Shown: positions 1 to 6,209 of the stretch, piece after piece
Position numbering within the stretch: position 1 is the first letter of the stretch
Layout of the letters: every line of letters begins with the position of its first letter
Assembly: GCA_945788325.1 (NCBI GenBank)
Contig: CALZLL010000025.1
Span: 1 to 12,226 of the forward strand
Length of the DNA: 12,226 bases
Direction of reading: 5' to 3'
From: an uncultured Clostridium sp.
GTDB lineage: Bacteria > Bacillota_I > Bacilli_A > RF39 > UBA660
The notes under the pieces: generated by a model
Seen by the model: only the letters and a program-made list of their open reading frames with translations
Told to the model about the DNA's origin: nothing
The model's database searches: none
Position numbers and translations under genes: made by a program

Positions 1-23
1 AGTCTAATAAATTAAATAAATTT

Positions 24-161
24 TTATAAAACGGAATTTAGTCTAAAAATTTGCGTTTTATTAAATTTTCTTTCGTCAATTTGCTTAAATATAATAATTG
101 TCACAGCTAAACTTTGTGATAAAGCCGCTATTATACTCACTAAAATCTTTTCTAAACTCAT
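24..161 (-). CDS. 45-residue membrane peptide, possibly the remnant of an AgrC-type sensor kinase
   Basis: This short frame starts at an ATG that shares four bases (ATGA) with the stop of the upstream LytTR regulator, and has a GGGAG ribosome site about 7 bases before it. It is therefore probably translated, and coupled to the regulator. The peptide has one hydrophobic stretch (about residues 6-25, rich in Ile, Leu and Ala) followed by a basic and polar tail (KQIDERKFNKTQIF). LytTR regulators of the AgrA/ComE kind are usually followed by a multi-pass histidine kinase, and the first membrane helix of such kinases looks like this. Here the frame closes with TAA at 24-26, and other frames also meet stops before base 1. 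It may be a truncated kinase or a true small membrane protein. There is no cysteine, so it is not a typical AgrD precursor. Function not assigned. Confidence 0.5.
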   Translation of the reverse strand: MSLEKILVSIIAALSQSLAVTIIIFKQIDERKFNKTQIFRLNSVL

Positions 162-868
162 AACAACTCCCTCAGGTCTTTTTTATAATTTCTTGATAAA
201 TAATCTGTGCTTGTATCATTTATAAAGTAAATTAAGTTGTTTTTAAAATCTATACTTTCTATTTTATCTACATTTACATAACATGCTCTATGAGTTTGAT
301 GAAATCTACCATCTAATTTTTTCATTATATTACTTAATGATTCTCTTATAGGATATTCATTATTTGATGTAACTAGTATTGTTTTTTCAGTTGGATTATC
401 TCTATAAACATAAAATATATCATCTAATTTAACGTGATGTAATTCTTTATTGCTTTTAAAACTTATTATTTTCTTTGTATTAAATCTATTTATAATCATA
501 TCAATAGCTTCTTTTAGTCTTTCTTCGTAATTGTCAAATTTAGAAATAAAATCAAATATTAATAATTTTTCTTTTAATAGTTTTAGTTCTAATTCATCAT
601 GAGATGTCAAAATTATGATAATACTATCCCAATCTACTTTTCTTATTTCTCGTGCTATATCAACACCTGATTTATTAGGAAGTTCTAAATCTAATATATA
701 AATTTTTATATCAGATGGTGTATTAATTAAATTTTTTAATTTAATATTATATTTTTCAAAAGAATAAACTTTGTAATTAAAATCATATGGCATTGTTATT
801 TTAGCTATCAACTTCTCATTTAAGTCTCTTACATATTCATTATCATCACATAATATAAAATTTATCAT
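158..868 (-). CDS. LytTR-family response regulator (AgrA/ComE-like)
   Basis: This is a DNA-binding response regulator of 236 residues. The N-terminal receiver domain (about 1-125) shows the acidic pair D8/D9, the likely phospho-acceptor D60 in ILDLELPNKSG, the switch threonine T88 and the conserved lysine K110 in the FISK stretch. The C-terminal LytTR domain (about 130-236) carries the family's typical segment FHQTHRACYVN (189-199). Such proteins are phosphorylated by a membrane histidine kinase and bind direct repeats upstream of peptide-signalling, bacteriocin or cell-surface genes. The gene has its own extended -10 promoter just after the mbl terminator. It ends in TGA overlapping the ATG of a 45-codon frame, where a kinase gene would be expected. 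The ribosome site (GGGTG) is weak. Family call is firm; the signal and targets cannot be read from the sequence. Confidence 0.93.
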   Translation of the reverse strand: MINFILCDDNEYVRDLNEKLIAKITMPYDFNYKVYSFEKYNIKLKNLINTPSDIKIYILDLELPNKSGVDIAREIRKVDWDSIIIILTSHDELELKLLKEKLLIFDFISKFDNYEERLKEAIDMIINRFNTKKIISFKSNKELHHVKLDDIFYVYRDNPTEKTILVTSNNEYPIRESLSNIMKKLDGRFHQTHRACYVNVDKIESIDFKNNLIYFINDTSTDYLSRNYKKDLRELL

Positions 869-887
869 CTAGCATTCACCCATTATA

Positions 888-896
888 ATTATAACA
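888..896 (-). promoter_or_regulatory. Extended -10 promoter of the LytTR regulator gene
   Basis: The minus strand reads TGTTATAAT, a perfect extended -10 (TGn-TATAAT), 20 bases upstream of the regulator's ATG. The region 17 bases further upstream is the T-tract of the mbl terminator and gives no good -35, as often seen for extended -10 promoters. A second TATAAT lies directly downstream (882-887). Confidence 0.65.
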
Positions 897-908
897 CAAG
901 AATAATGT

Positions 909-937
909 AAAAAAAAAGAATTTAAATAAATTCTTTT
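909..937 (-). terminator. Intrinsic terminator after mbl
   Basis: The minus strand has a perfect 10-bp stem AAAAGAATTT / AAATTCTTTT with a 4-base loop (914-937), followed by further T residues (909-913). The stem is weak in G/C but long, and it overlaps the mbl stop codon at 936-938. It closes the rpiB-to-mbl unit. Confidence 0.75.
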
Positions 938-1913
938 AGTTTAAATTATCAAGTATAATCCCTGTTCCTTCTGCTACACAAGTAAGTGGACTATCAGCTA
1001 TTTTAGTAGGTACTTTTATTTCTTTTTCAATTAGTTTATCTAAACCATCTAAAAGTGCACCGCCACCTGTTAAAACTATCCCTTTATCAATTATATCAGC
1101 AGATATTTCTGGTTCTATTTTTTCTAATACCATTTTTGTAGCATGAATTATCATATTAACACTATCTTTAATGGCTTCTTTAATCTCACTAGAGGAAATG
1201 GTTATGGTTTTTGGAAGTCCAGTTAAAAGATCCCTACCTCTAACTTTCATTGTTTTTTCCTTTGGTTGGTCTATTACCGTTCCTATTTTTATTTTTATTT
1301 GCTCAGCGGTTACTTCTCCAATCAAAAGTTTATACTTGTTTTTTATGTATTTAATTATGTCAACATCAAAAGTATTTCCAGCCACTTTGATTGATTCACT
1401 ATAAACTATTCCGTTTAGGCTTAAAACTGCTATATCAGTTGTTCCACCGCCGATATCAATTACCATATTTCCACTTGGCATACCTATTTCAAGTCCTGCT
1501 CCTACCGCCGCTACTTTAGGTTCTTCTTCTACATATACTTTTTTAGCACCAGTTCTTTCAGCAACTTCTCTTATTGCGTTTTTCTCAACCTGCGTTATAT
1601 TAGAAGGACAACATATTAATATCCTTGGTCTTGATAATATTGTTTTACCTTTTATTTTTTTTATAAAGTAATCTAACATTATCTCAGTCTTATCAAAATC
1701 TGCTATAACGCCATCTTTTAATGGCTTAATTGCGATAACACTTCCAGGAGTTCTTCCTAACATTTCATGTGCTTTTTGCCCAATTGCTAATACTTTTCCG
1801 GTTTCTTTATCCATTGCAATAACACTTGGTTCTGAAAGAACAATACCTTCTCCTTTAACATATATAAGTATGTTAGCAGTCCCTAAATCAATTCCGATAT
1901 CTTTATTTTTCAT
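936..1913 (-). CDS. mbl: Actin-like cell-shape protein Mbl (MreB family)
   Basis: This is a bacterial actin homologue of 325 residues, the usual family length. It forms membrane-associated filaments that guide lateral wall synthesis. The actin-fold nucleotide motifs are clear: phosphate-1 loop DIGIDLGTAN (5-14), phosphate-2 loop VIDIGGGTTD (151-160) and the adenosine motif with TGGGALLDGL (about 283-292). The segment LICCPSNITQVE and the run EEEPKVAAVGAG match Mbl of Bacillus better than MreB. Position supports this: in Bacillus mbl lies just after spoIIQ-spoIIID, and here it follows spoIIQ directly, one base after its stop. No Shine-Dalgarno sequence is visible before the ATG, so translation probably depends on ribosomes finishing spoIIQ. 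spoIIID is absent between the two genes. Confident on family, fairly confident on Mbl rather than MreB. Confidence 0.93.
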   Translation of the reverse strand: MKNKDIGIDLGTANILIYVKGEGIVLSEPSVIAMDKETGKVLAIGQKAHEMLGRTPGSVIAIKPLKDGVIADFDKTEIMLDYFIKKIKGKTILSRPRILICCPSNITQVEKNAIREVAERTGAKKVYVEEEPKVAAVGAGLEIGMPSGNMVIDIGGGTTDIAVLSLNGIVYSESIKVAGNTFDVDIIKYIKNKYKLLIGEVTAEQIKIKIGTVIDQPKEKTMKVRGRDLLTGLPKTITISSSEIKEAIKDSVNMIIHATKMVLEKIEPEISADIIDKGIVLTGGGALLDGLDKLIEKEIKVPTKIADSPLTCVAEGTGIILDNLN

Positions 1914-1914
1914 A

Positions 1915-2556
1915 TTAATTATTTGTTAAATCTTTTACTGATTTATCATAAAATTTTTCCGGATTGATTACTGCACCATTCTTATACATTTCGAAATGTA
2001 ATCCTTGTTTTACTTCACTATTTAATGTACATGTTCCACTCTTACCTATTATTTGTCCTTGTGCTATGGTATCACCTTTTTTAACAGCAACTTCTCCTAA
2101 TGATTGATATAAAACTATTAGTTCAGTTGAATTTCTTATTTCCACTGTTTTTCCAAGCAACGTATCATCACTTATGTTTGTTACCGTACCTGATAGTGAT
2201 GCTAATACATCAAATTGTTCTTCAGATTGATAGTCAACACCAGAGTTTTGCATATATATTCCCTCATGGTAAATTATTGCATTTTGTTGCTCTTCTTCTG
2301 TTCCTTCTTGATCATAGAAATTTTTATAGATACTTATGTTATCTTTTGAATATGGCCTTACTATTTTTTCATCCTGATTAATAACCGGATAATAACTATC
2401 AAAAATATAATCATTTACATATGTAAAATCATTATTAATTTTTGAAACACTTTCTGTCTTGTTATATAAAAGCGTTCCTATACTAATCACACAAATAATA
2501 AGGAATAAACTAATTACTGATATTTTTACAAATGGTTTTAACTTTCTTTTTTTCAT
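1915..2556 (-). CDS. spoIIQ: Stage II sporulation protein SpoIIQ, degenerate M23/LytM domain
   Basis: This is a bitopic membrane protein of 213 residues. It has a basic N-terminus, one membrane helix (about 10-31) and an extracytoplasmic LytM/M23 domain (about 90-203). In spore formers SpoIIQ sits in the forespore membrane and docks with SpoIIIAH across the intermembrane space during engulfment. The segment around FYDQEGTEEEQ, the ASLSGTV and YQSLGEV stretches and the IIGKSG turn match SpoIIQ closely. Catalytic metal ligands are incomplete: the expected first His is N104 (NSGVD, D108 kept) and the first His of HxH is G195 (GLHFE, H197 kept). Enzyme activity is therefore unlikely, as in Bacillus SpoIIQ. 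I chose ATG at 2556 rather than GTG at 2565, because the ribosome site AGAGGTGAT overlaps that GTG and fits the ATG. A perfect hairpin overlaps this site. Confidence 0.9.
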   Translation of the reverse strand: MKKRKLKPFVKISVISLFLIICVISIGTLLYNKTESVSKINNDFTYVNDYIFDSYYPVINQDEKIVRPYSKDNISIYKNFYDQEGTEEEQQNAIIYHEGIYMQNSGVDYQSEEQFDVLASLSGTVTNISDDTLLGKTVEIRNSTELIVLYQSLGEVAVKKGDTIAQGQIIGKSGTCTLNSEVKQGLHFEMYKNGAVINPEKFYDKSVKDLTNN

Positions 2557-2565
2557 TTTTATCAC

Positions 2566-2595
2566 CTCTCATTTTAAGTTTTTACAAAATGAGAG
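2566..2595 (-). promoter_or_regulatory. Perfect 10-bp hairpin overlapping the spoIIQ ribosome binding site
   Basis: In the spoIID-spoIIQ gap the minus strand reads CTCTCATTTT, a 10-base loop, then AAAATGAGAG, a perfect inverted repeat. The 3' arm ends within the spoIIQ Shine-Dalgarno sequence (GAGAGGTGAT at 561-570), so folding would hide about five of its bases. No T-tract follows, so it is not a standard terminator. A role in limiting spoIIQ translation, or in mRNA processing between the two genes, is an inference. Confidence 0.55.
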
Positions 2596-2605
2596 AAAAT
2601 ATACA

Positions 2606-3529
2606 TTAATTTATTTTTTTTATTTCACAATTTTTATAATAATGATTTAAAATTTCTTTATAGTTTGATCCATCTTTTGCCATTCCGTTAGCTCCATACT
2701 GACTCATTCCTACCCCATGACCATATCCATTTACATTAAAAATAACATTATCGTTTTCTATTGATATATCAAAACTTGTAGACTTTAAGTTAAAAGCTTT
2801 TTTTATTTCATCCGATTTAAATTTTTTGTTATTAATTGTTATATTTTTTACCCTTCCCGTATTTGTTTTTTCTACGTTATTAACCTTTATATAATTATCA
2901 GAAGCTAAATTTAAATTAAATAAAAATTCTGTTTTCGTAACTGAAACTAAACTTGAAAAAACAGGAGATTCTTCTTTATCCCAATTTGATTCAACACTAA
3001 CTAAATAAGGTAATGAATTAGAAAATATATCACCACTATTTTCAGTATAACCATTACTAGTTGAAAAAAACATTGCATCTATTAAATCGTTATTATATAA
3101 AATTACTTCTCCCTTTGTTGAAGTAACAGCTTGTTTAACTTTATTTAGATTAACTTCATAGCTACTTTTCCATTTTTCTTTCATATCATTATAATCTAAA
3201 TAAACTTGATTACTCGTATTATCTAATACATCATAATCTTTTTTTGTAGATTCAGCCTTCTTTAACGCATAAGTTCTTGAAGCTACTGATTGAGATTTTA
3301 AAGCTTCCATATTAAATGAAGCAGGCATCTCACCTGCTACTACTCCAATTACATATTCTTCTAATGGTATTTCTTCTATTTTACCAGAGCTTACTCTTTT
3401 AACCTTTATAACTTTATTATTTATACTTCCATATTTTATTTTATATAATATTTTTTCTTTATTATTAAGACCAATTATTAAAAATGGGATTAAAATTATT
3501 ACAAAAGTAAATAGTAAGATTCTTTTCAT
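2606..3529 (-). CDS. spoIID: Stage II sporulation protein D, SpoIID peptidoglycan lytic transglycosylase
   Basis: This membrane-anchored enzyme cleaves glycan strands stripped of stem peptides. In spore formers it works with SpoIIP and SpoIIM to thin septal wall and drive engulfment. The protein has 307 residues, close to the usual length. It has an N-terminal membrane anchor (about 3-21), the catalytic block VVAGEMPASF with the likely catalytic E67, the adjoining SVASRTYAL segment, the FSTSNGYTENSG loop (about 155-166) and the C-terminal signature GYGHGVGMSQYGA (268-280). The start is supported by AAAGGAG just upstream. It lies 12 bases after the DUF1146 gene and before spoIIQ, the same relative order as in Bacillus. 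SpoIID-like proteins also occur outside sporulation, but the spoIIQ neighbour favours the sporulation role. Confidence 0.95.
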   Translation of the reverse strand: MKRILLFTFVIILIPFLIIGLNNKEKILYKIKYGSINNKVIKVKRVSSGKIEEIPLEEYVIGVVAGEMPASFNMEALKSQSVASRTYALKKAESTKKDYDVLDNTSNQVYLDYNDMKEKWKSSYEVNLNKVKQAVTSTKGEVILYNNDLIDAMFFSTSNGYTENSGDIFSNSLPYLVSVESNWDKEESPVFSSLVSVTKTEFLFNLNLASDNYIKVNNVEKTNTGRVKNITINNKKFKSDEIKKAFNLKSTSFDISIENDNVIFNVNGYGHGVGMSQYGANGMAKDGSNYKEILNHYYKNCEIKKIN

Positions 3530-3541
3530 TTTTTTCTCCTT

Positions 3542-3739
3542 TTATAGAAGACTAATGGTACTATATATATCAACAAAAAAATTAACTAATAGATATGATA
3601 AACATAAAGATAATACTAAATATAAACAATGAATTTGCATAATGCTGTTTTTTTTAAATATCTTATCTAAGTTTGTTGATGTCATTATCCAAATACAAAA
3701 AGGAATAAATATACAATATAAAATTAATTTAATACTCAT
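3542..3739 (-). CDS. ywzB: DUF1146 small integral membrane protein (YwzB-like)
   Basis: A small protein of 65 residues with two membrane helices (about 4-20 and 35-57), joined by a short basic loop LDKIFKKN. The pattern of that loop, a second helix and a NFFVDI ending resembles the DUF1146/YwzB family of Bacilli, whose function is unknown. In Bacillus ywzB lies a few genes before spoIID, which fits the position here. I chose ATG at 3739 because a GAGGAAAC ribosome site precedes it by six bases. The upstream ATG at 3751 (69 residues) has no such site. With the chosen start the gene overlaps the end of rpiB by 11 bases, so the two are probably coupled. Identification rests on my memory of the family and on gene order. 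Confidence 0.72.
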   Translation of the reverse strand: MSIKLILYCIFIPFCIWIMTSTNLDKIFKKNSIMQIHCLYLVLSLCLSYLLVNFFVDIYSTISLL

Positions 3740-4175
3740 TAGTTTCCTCATATTTTTCTACTTGTTCTATTCTCATTTTATATCTTGGATTTATATTAAA
3801 TGTCGAATTAATGAAGATATCTATCATTTCTTTTATTTCTTTAGCAGTATGTGATTGTGCACTAAAAGCTAATACGTTAGCATTATTATGTTCTTTAGCT
3901 GATCTTGCTTCATCTATGTTATCTATTTTTGCACATCTTATTTTCTTTACTTTATTTGCTGCGATTGAAACTCCAATACCTGTTCCACACATTACTATTC
4001 CTAAGTCTACATCCTTATTTACAACAGCGGTAGCTAACGTTATAGCATACTTGGGATAATCTACCATATCATTAGAAAAACAACCATAATCAATGATTTC
4101 ATAATCATCTAATAATGACTTTAATTCTTCTTTTACATTATATGCGCGGTGGTCATTTGCTAAACCTATTTTCAT
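3729..4175 (-). CDS. rpiB: Ribose-5-phosphate isomerase B
   Basis: RpiB interconverts ribose 5-phosphate and ribulose 5-phosphate in the pentose phosphate pathway. The protein has 148 residues, as expected. Family features are the N-terminal ANDHRAY stretch with D8/H9, the active-site loop VMCGTGIGVSIAANK with catalytic C63 acting as base, and the phosphate/ring-opening segment EHNNANVLAF with H96. LacA/LacB galactose-6-phosphate isomerases share the fold. The intact Cys and His residues and the lack of sugar-transport neighbours favour RpiB. A strong AGGAGG site precedes the ATG, and an extended -10 promoter lies just upstream, so this is the first gene of the rpiB-ywzB-spoIID-spoIIQ-mbl unit. 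In Bacillus rpiB also lies on the spoIID side of the origin, but many genes separate them there. Confidence 0.95.
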   Translation of the reverse strand: MKIGLANDHRAYNVKEELKSLLDDYEIIDYGCFSNDMVDYPKYAITLATAVVNKDVDLGIVMCGTGIGVSIAANKVKKIRCAKIDNIDEARSAKEHNNANVLAFSAQSHTAKEIKEMIDIFINSTFNINPRYKMRIEQVEKYEETNEY

Positions 4176-4208
4176 TTTTATTCCTCCTATAAAATACTTA
4201 TTAATCTT

Positions 4209-4217
4209 ATTATATCA
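4209..4217 (-). promoter_or_regulatory. Extended -10 promoter of the rpiB-to-mbl unit
   Basis: The minus strand reads TGATATAAT, a perfect extended -10, 33 bases upstream of the rpiB ATG. It begins inside the run that follows the preceding gene's terminator hairpin. No good -35 is seen at 17 bases. No separate promoter for the sporulation genes could be recognised by eye. Confidence 0.65.
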
Positions 4218-4240
4218 AAAAAAGGTTAATTAATAACCTT
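4217..4240 (-). terminator. Intrinsic terminator after the Asn-rich protein gene
   Basis: The minus strand has a 7-bp perfect stem AAGGTTA / TAACCTT with a 5-base loop (222-240 in the 4000s), followed directly by T residues. The stem overlaps the TAA stop at 4239-4241. The rpiB promoter starts at the end of the T-tract. Confidence 0.8.
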
Positions 4241-5456
4241 ATTTATTAATCTTTATAATTAATTGATACATTGTTTCAAAATCAAATTCCTCTAATTCTA
4301 AATCTATTCCTGAAGATTTTATTTCTTCTAAAAGTGCTTTTATTCTTTCAACGTTTTTAGATATTGACCCTGGTTCTATAGTTATTTCTTCTTTTTGTGA
4401 TGTTTCTGCCTCATTTTTTTCATCAGGTTCATCTAAATCTTCTTCGTTTTCAAAATCCATTATTTCTAATGTATCAGGTTCAGTATAGCTTTCATCTAAC
4501 CCTAAATCATTTATTGAAGTTTCTTTTAGCTTCTCTTCTTCTTTCTTTTCTTCATTTAAACTTTCTTCTTGTAATATATCATATTCTTTTATATTATCTT
4601 CTTTTGGTTCTTCTTTATCTTGTCTACTTTCTAATTGTTGTTCATCATTTATTATAGATTGGTCAATGGTATAGTCTTGATTACTTTCTTCTGTTTTATA
4701 ATCATTAACTGGATTTTCGAAACTATTTTGAGACCCTATTGTATTATTATTAAAGTCATTTAATTCAGTTTGATTTACTATCGATGTAGGTTGATTTATA
4801 GTATTATAATTACTTATACCATATTCATTATTTAATAATCCATTTGATGGTTGATATCCATTATATGGCATACTAGTACTTTCTATGTTTTGATTTTGAG
4901 GATTATAAATATTTTCATTCAAAGAAGGATATATATTTGTATTATTATCTAACATAGATTGATTTAATGAATTATTATTAAAATTATTTGGATTATTTGG
5001 TGCAACAAATGATGGTTCTACATTTTGATTAAACATACCATTGTTATTTAAATTTATATTACCATTTTCATACGCATCTAGTGGATCATTAATTGTTGGT
5101 AAAGTTTCTGGCATAATGTTCATAGGCCCTAAAACATCCATGGTAGGAGCACTAGAAACAGTTGCATCACTTAGATTTTTTATTGGTGGTAAATCTGGTG
5201 GAACATCATTTTCTGATATTGACGAAATATTTATATCATTGTTAAAACTATCCGCATTAAATATATTATTATTTTGCTCATTAAAATTTTGTTGTGGATT
5301 AAACATTTGTTGCCCCATAAAATTTTGATTTAATGGTTGAGTACCATAATTATTATATTGATTTTGATTATTATCAAATTGATTACTAAAGTTATTGTTA
5401 AATTGTGAATTACCATTATTAAAGTTTTGGTTGTTATTCATATTATTATCAAACAT
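4239..5456 (-). CDS. Asn/Gln-rich low-complexity protein with acidic middle and C-terminal helix, function unknown
   Basis: I do not recognise this 405-residue protein. Residues 1-80 and about 130-270 are dominated by Asn with Gln, Phe, Tyr and Ser (prion-like composition). Between them is a proline-containing island (DVPPDLPPIKN, then APTMDVLGPMNIMPE, about 84-117). Residues about 275-360 are strongly acidic with many Glu and Lys. The last 40 residues (ISKNVERIKALLEEIK onward) look like a small folded alpha/beta or helical element and are the least repetitive part. There is no signal peptide or membrane helix, so it is probably cytoplasmic. It is a single-gene unit with its own promoter and terminator. 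The frame is open throughout with a GAAGGG ribosome site, so it is a genuine gene. A scaffold or condensate-forming protein is only a guess from composition. Confidence 0.85.
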   Translation of the reverse strand: MFDNNMNNNQNFNNGNSQFNNNFSNQFDNNQNQYNNYGTQPLNQNFMGQQMFNPQQNFNEQNNNIFNADSFNNDINISSISENDVPPDLPPIKNLSDATVSSAPTMDVLGPMNIMPETLPTINDPLDAYENGNINLNNNGMFNQNVEPSFVAPNNPNNFNNNSLNQSMLDNNTNIYPSLNENIYNPQNQNIESTSMPYNGYQPSNGLLNNEYGISNYNTINQPTSIVNQTELNDFNNNTIGSQNSFENPVNDYKTEESNQDYTIDQSIINDEQQLESRQDKEEPKEDNIKEYDILQEESLNEEKKEEEKLKETSINDLGLDESYTEPDTLEIMDFENEEDLDEPDEKNEAETSQKEEITIEPGSISKNVERIKALLEEIKSSGIDLELEEFDFETMYQLIIKINK

Positions 5457-5484
5457 ATTATATATCCCTTCTATTCTTAATTAA

Positions 5485-5513
5485 ATAATACAATAAAAAA
5501 ACCACTATTACAA
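5485..5513 (-). promoter_or_regulatory. Promoter of the Asn-rich protein gene
   Basis: The minus strand shows TTGTAA (508-513 in the 5000s), a 17-base spacer and TATTAT (485-490), 28 bases before the ATG. The -35 overlaps the rsmG stop codon and the spacer contains the rsmG terminator's T-tract. Two mismatches in the -35 and one in the -10 make it plausible rather than certain. Confidence 0.5.
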
Positions 5514-5522
5514 TGGCTTTTT
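5495..5522 (-). terminator. Intrinsic terminator after rsmG
   Basis: The minus strand AAAAAGCCATT pairs with AGTGGTTTTT across a 5-base loop (two G-T wobbles), and T residues continue after it. The loop contains the rsmG stop codon (5508-5510). Confidence 0.75.
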
Positions 5523-6209
5523 CTTAATTTCACTAAATTTTCTTGGGTATTTAACACTTGTTTTAGTAATTTTTTTTATTTTTATTAACGTTCTTATTCC
5601 AGCATCATATGGTAGTTTAAATATAATTTTATCCTTTAACTCTCCACCTAGTGTTTTTATTGCTTTTTTAGATACATCAATTTCATTTTCTACCTGTGCT
5701 TTCATAGGAATAAAATAACCATTTATCTTTACCATAGGAAGACAAAGTTCTGATAACATATTAAGTTGCGCCACCGCACGAGAAGTAACTATATCATATT
5801 TTTCTCTATTATTTAATGCATATTCTTCAGCTCTTGTATGAATTACTTTTATATCACTTAGTTTTAAAGTTTCAATTACATAATTAAGAAAAACTATTCT
5901 TTTGTTTAAAGAATCAACTAAAGTAATTTTTAAATTAGGAAAAATTATTTTTAAAACAAGTCCAGGAAAACCCGCTCCTGTTCCCACATCTAATAAACTT
6001 TGATTATCTAATTTAATAGCTTTAACCAATGTTAAACTATCATAAAAATGTTTTAAATAAACTTCTTTTTCATCTGTTATTCTAGTTAGGTTGGTATGTG
6101 AATTATAATCTATTAGCATTTTATAATAAGTATCTAAATTGCTTAATTGTTTTTTAGTTACGTTTATATTTAATTCTTCTAATGCTTTTATAAACTCTTC
6201 TTTATGCAT
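5508..6209 (-). CDS. rsmG: 16S rRNA (guanine-N7) methyltransferase RsmG (GidB)
   Basis: RsmG uses S-adenosylmethionine to methylate N7 of a guanine in the 530 loop of 16S rRNA (G527 in E. coli). Its loss gives low-level streptomycin resistance in several bacteria. The protein has 233 residues, normal for the family. The SAM-binding motif LLDVGTGAGFPG lies at about 72-83, the second acidic strand motif LVDSLNKR at about 97-104, and the conserved VTSRAVAQL segment near 141-149. The N-terminal YYKMLIDYNSHTNLT stretch is also typical. It overlaps the end of mnmG by 8 bases and has GAGG 8 bases before its ATG, so it is coupled to mnmG, its usual upstream partner. The gene ends in an intrinsic terminator. 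Confidence 0.97.
   Translation of the reverse strand: MHKEEFIKALEELNINVTKKQLSNLDTYYKMLIDYNSHTNLTRITDEKEVYLKHFYDSLTLVKAIKLDNQSLLDVGTGAGFPGLVLKIIFPNLKITLVDSLNKRIVFLNYVIETLKLSDIKVIHTRAEEYALNNREKYDIVTSRAVAQLNMLSELCLPMVKINGYFIPMKAQVENEIDVSKKAIKTLGGELKDKIIFKLPYDAGIRTLIKIKKITKTSVKYPRKFSEIKKKPL

Noticed and set aside
24..161. The 45-residue peptide as an AgrD-type autoinducer precursor
   Set aside because: It has no cysteine for a thiolactone ring and no double-glycine leader.
2566..2595. The spoIID-spoIIQ hairpin as an intrinsic terminator
   Set aside because: It is followed by GTGATAAAAATG and has no T-tract on the transcribed strand, so it is better read as a hairpin at the ribosome site.
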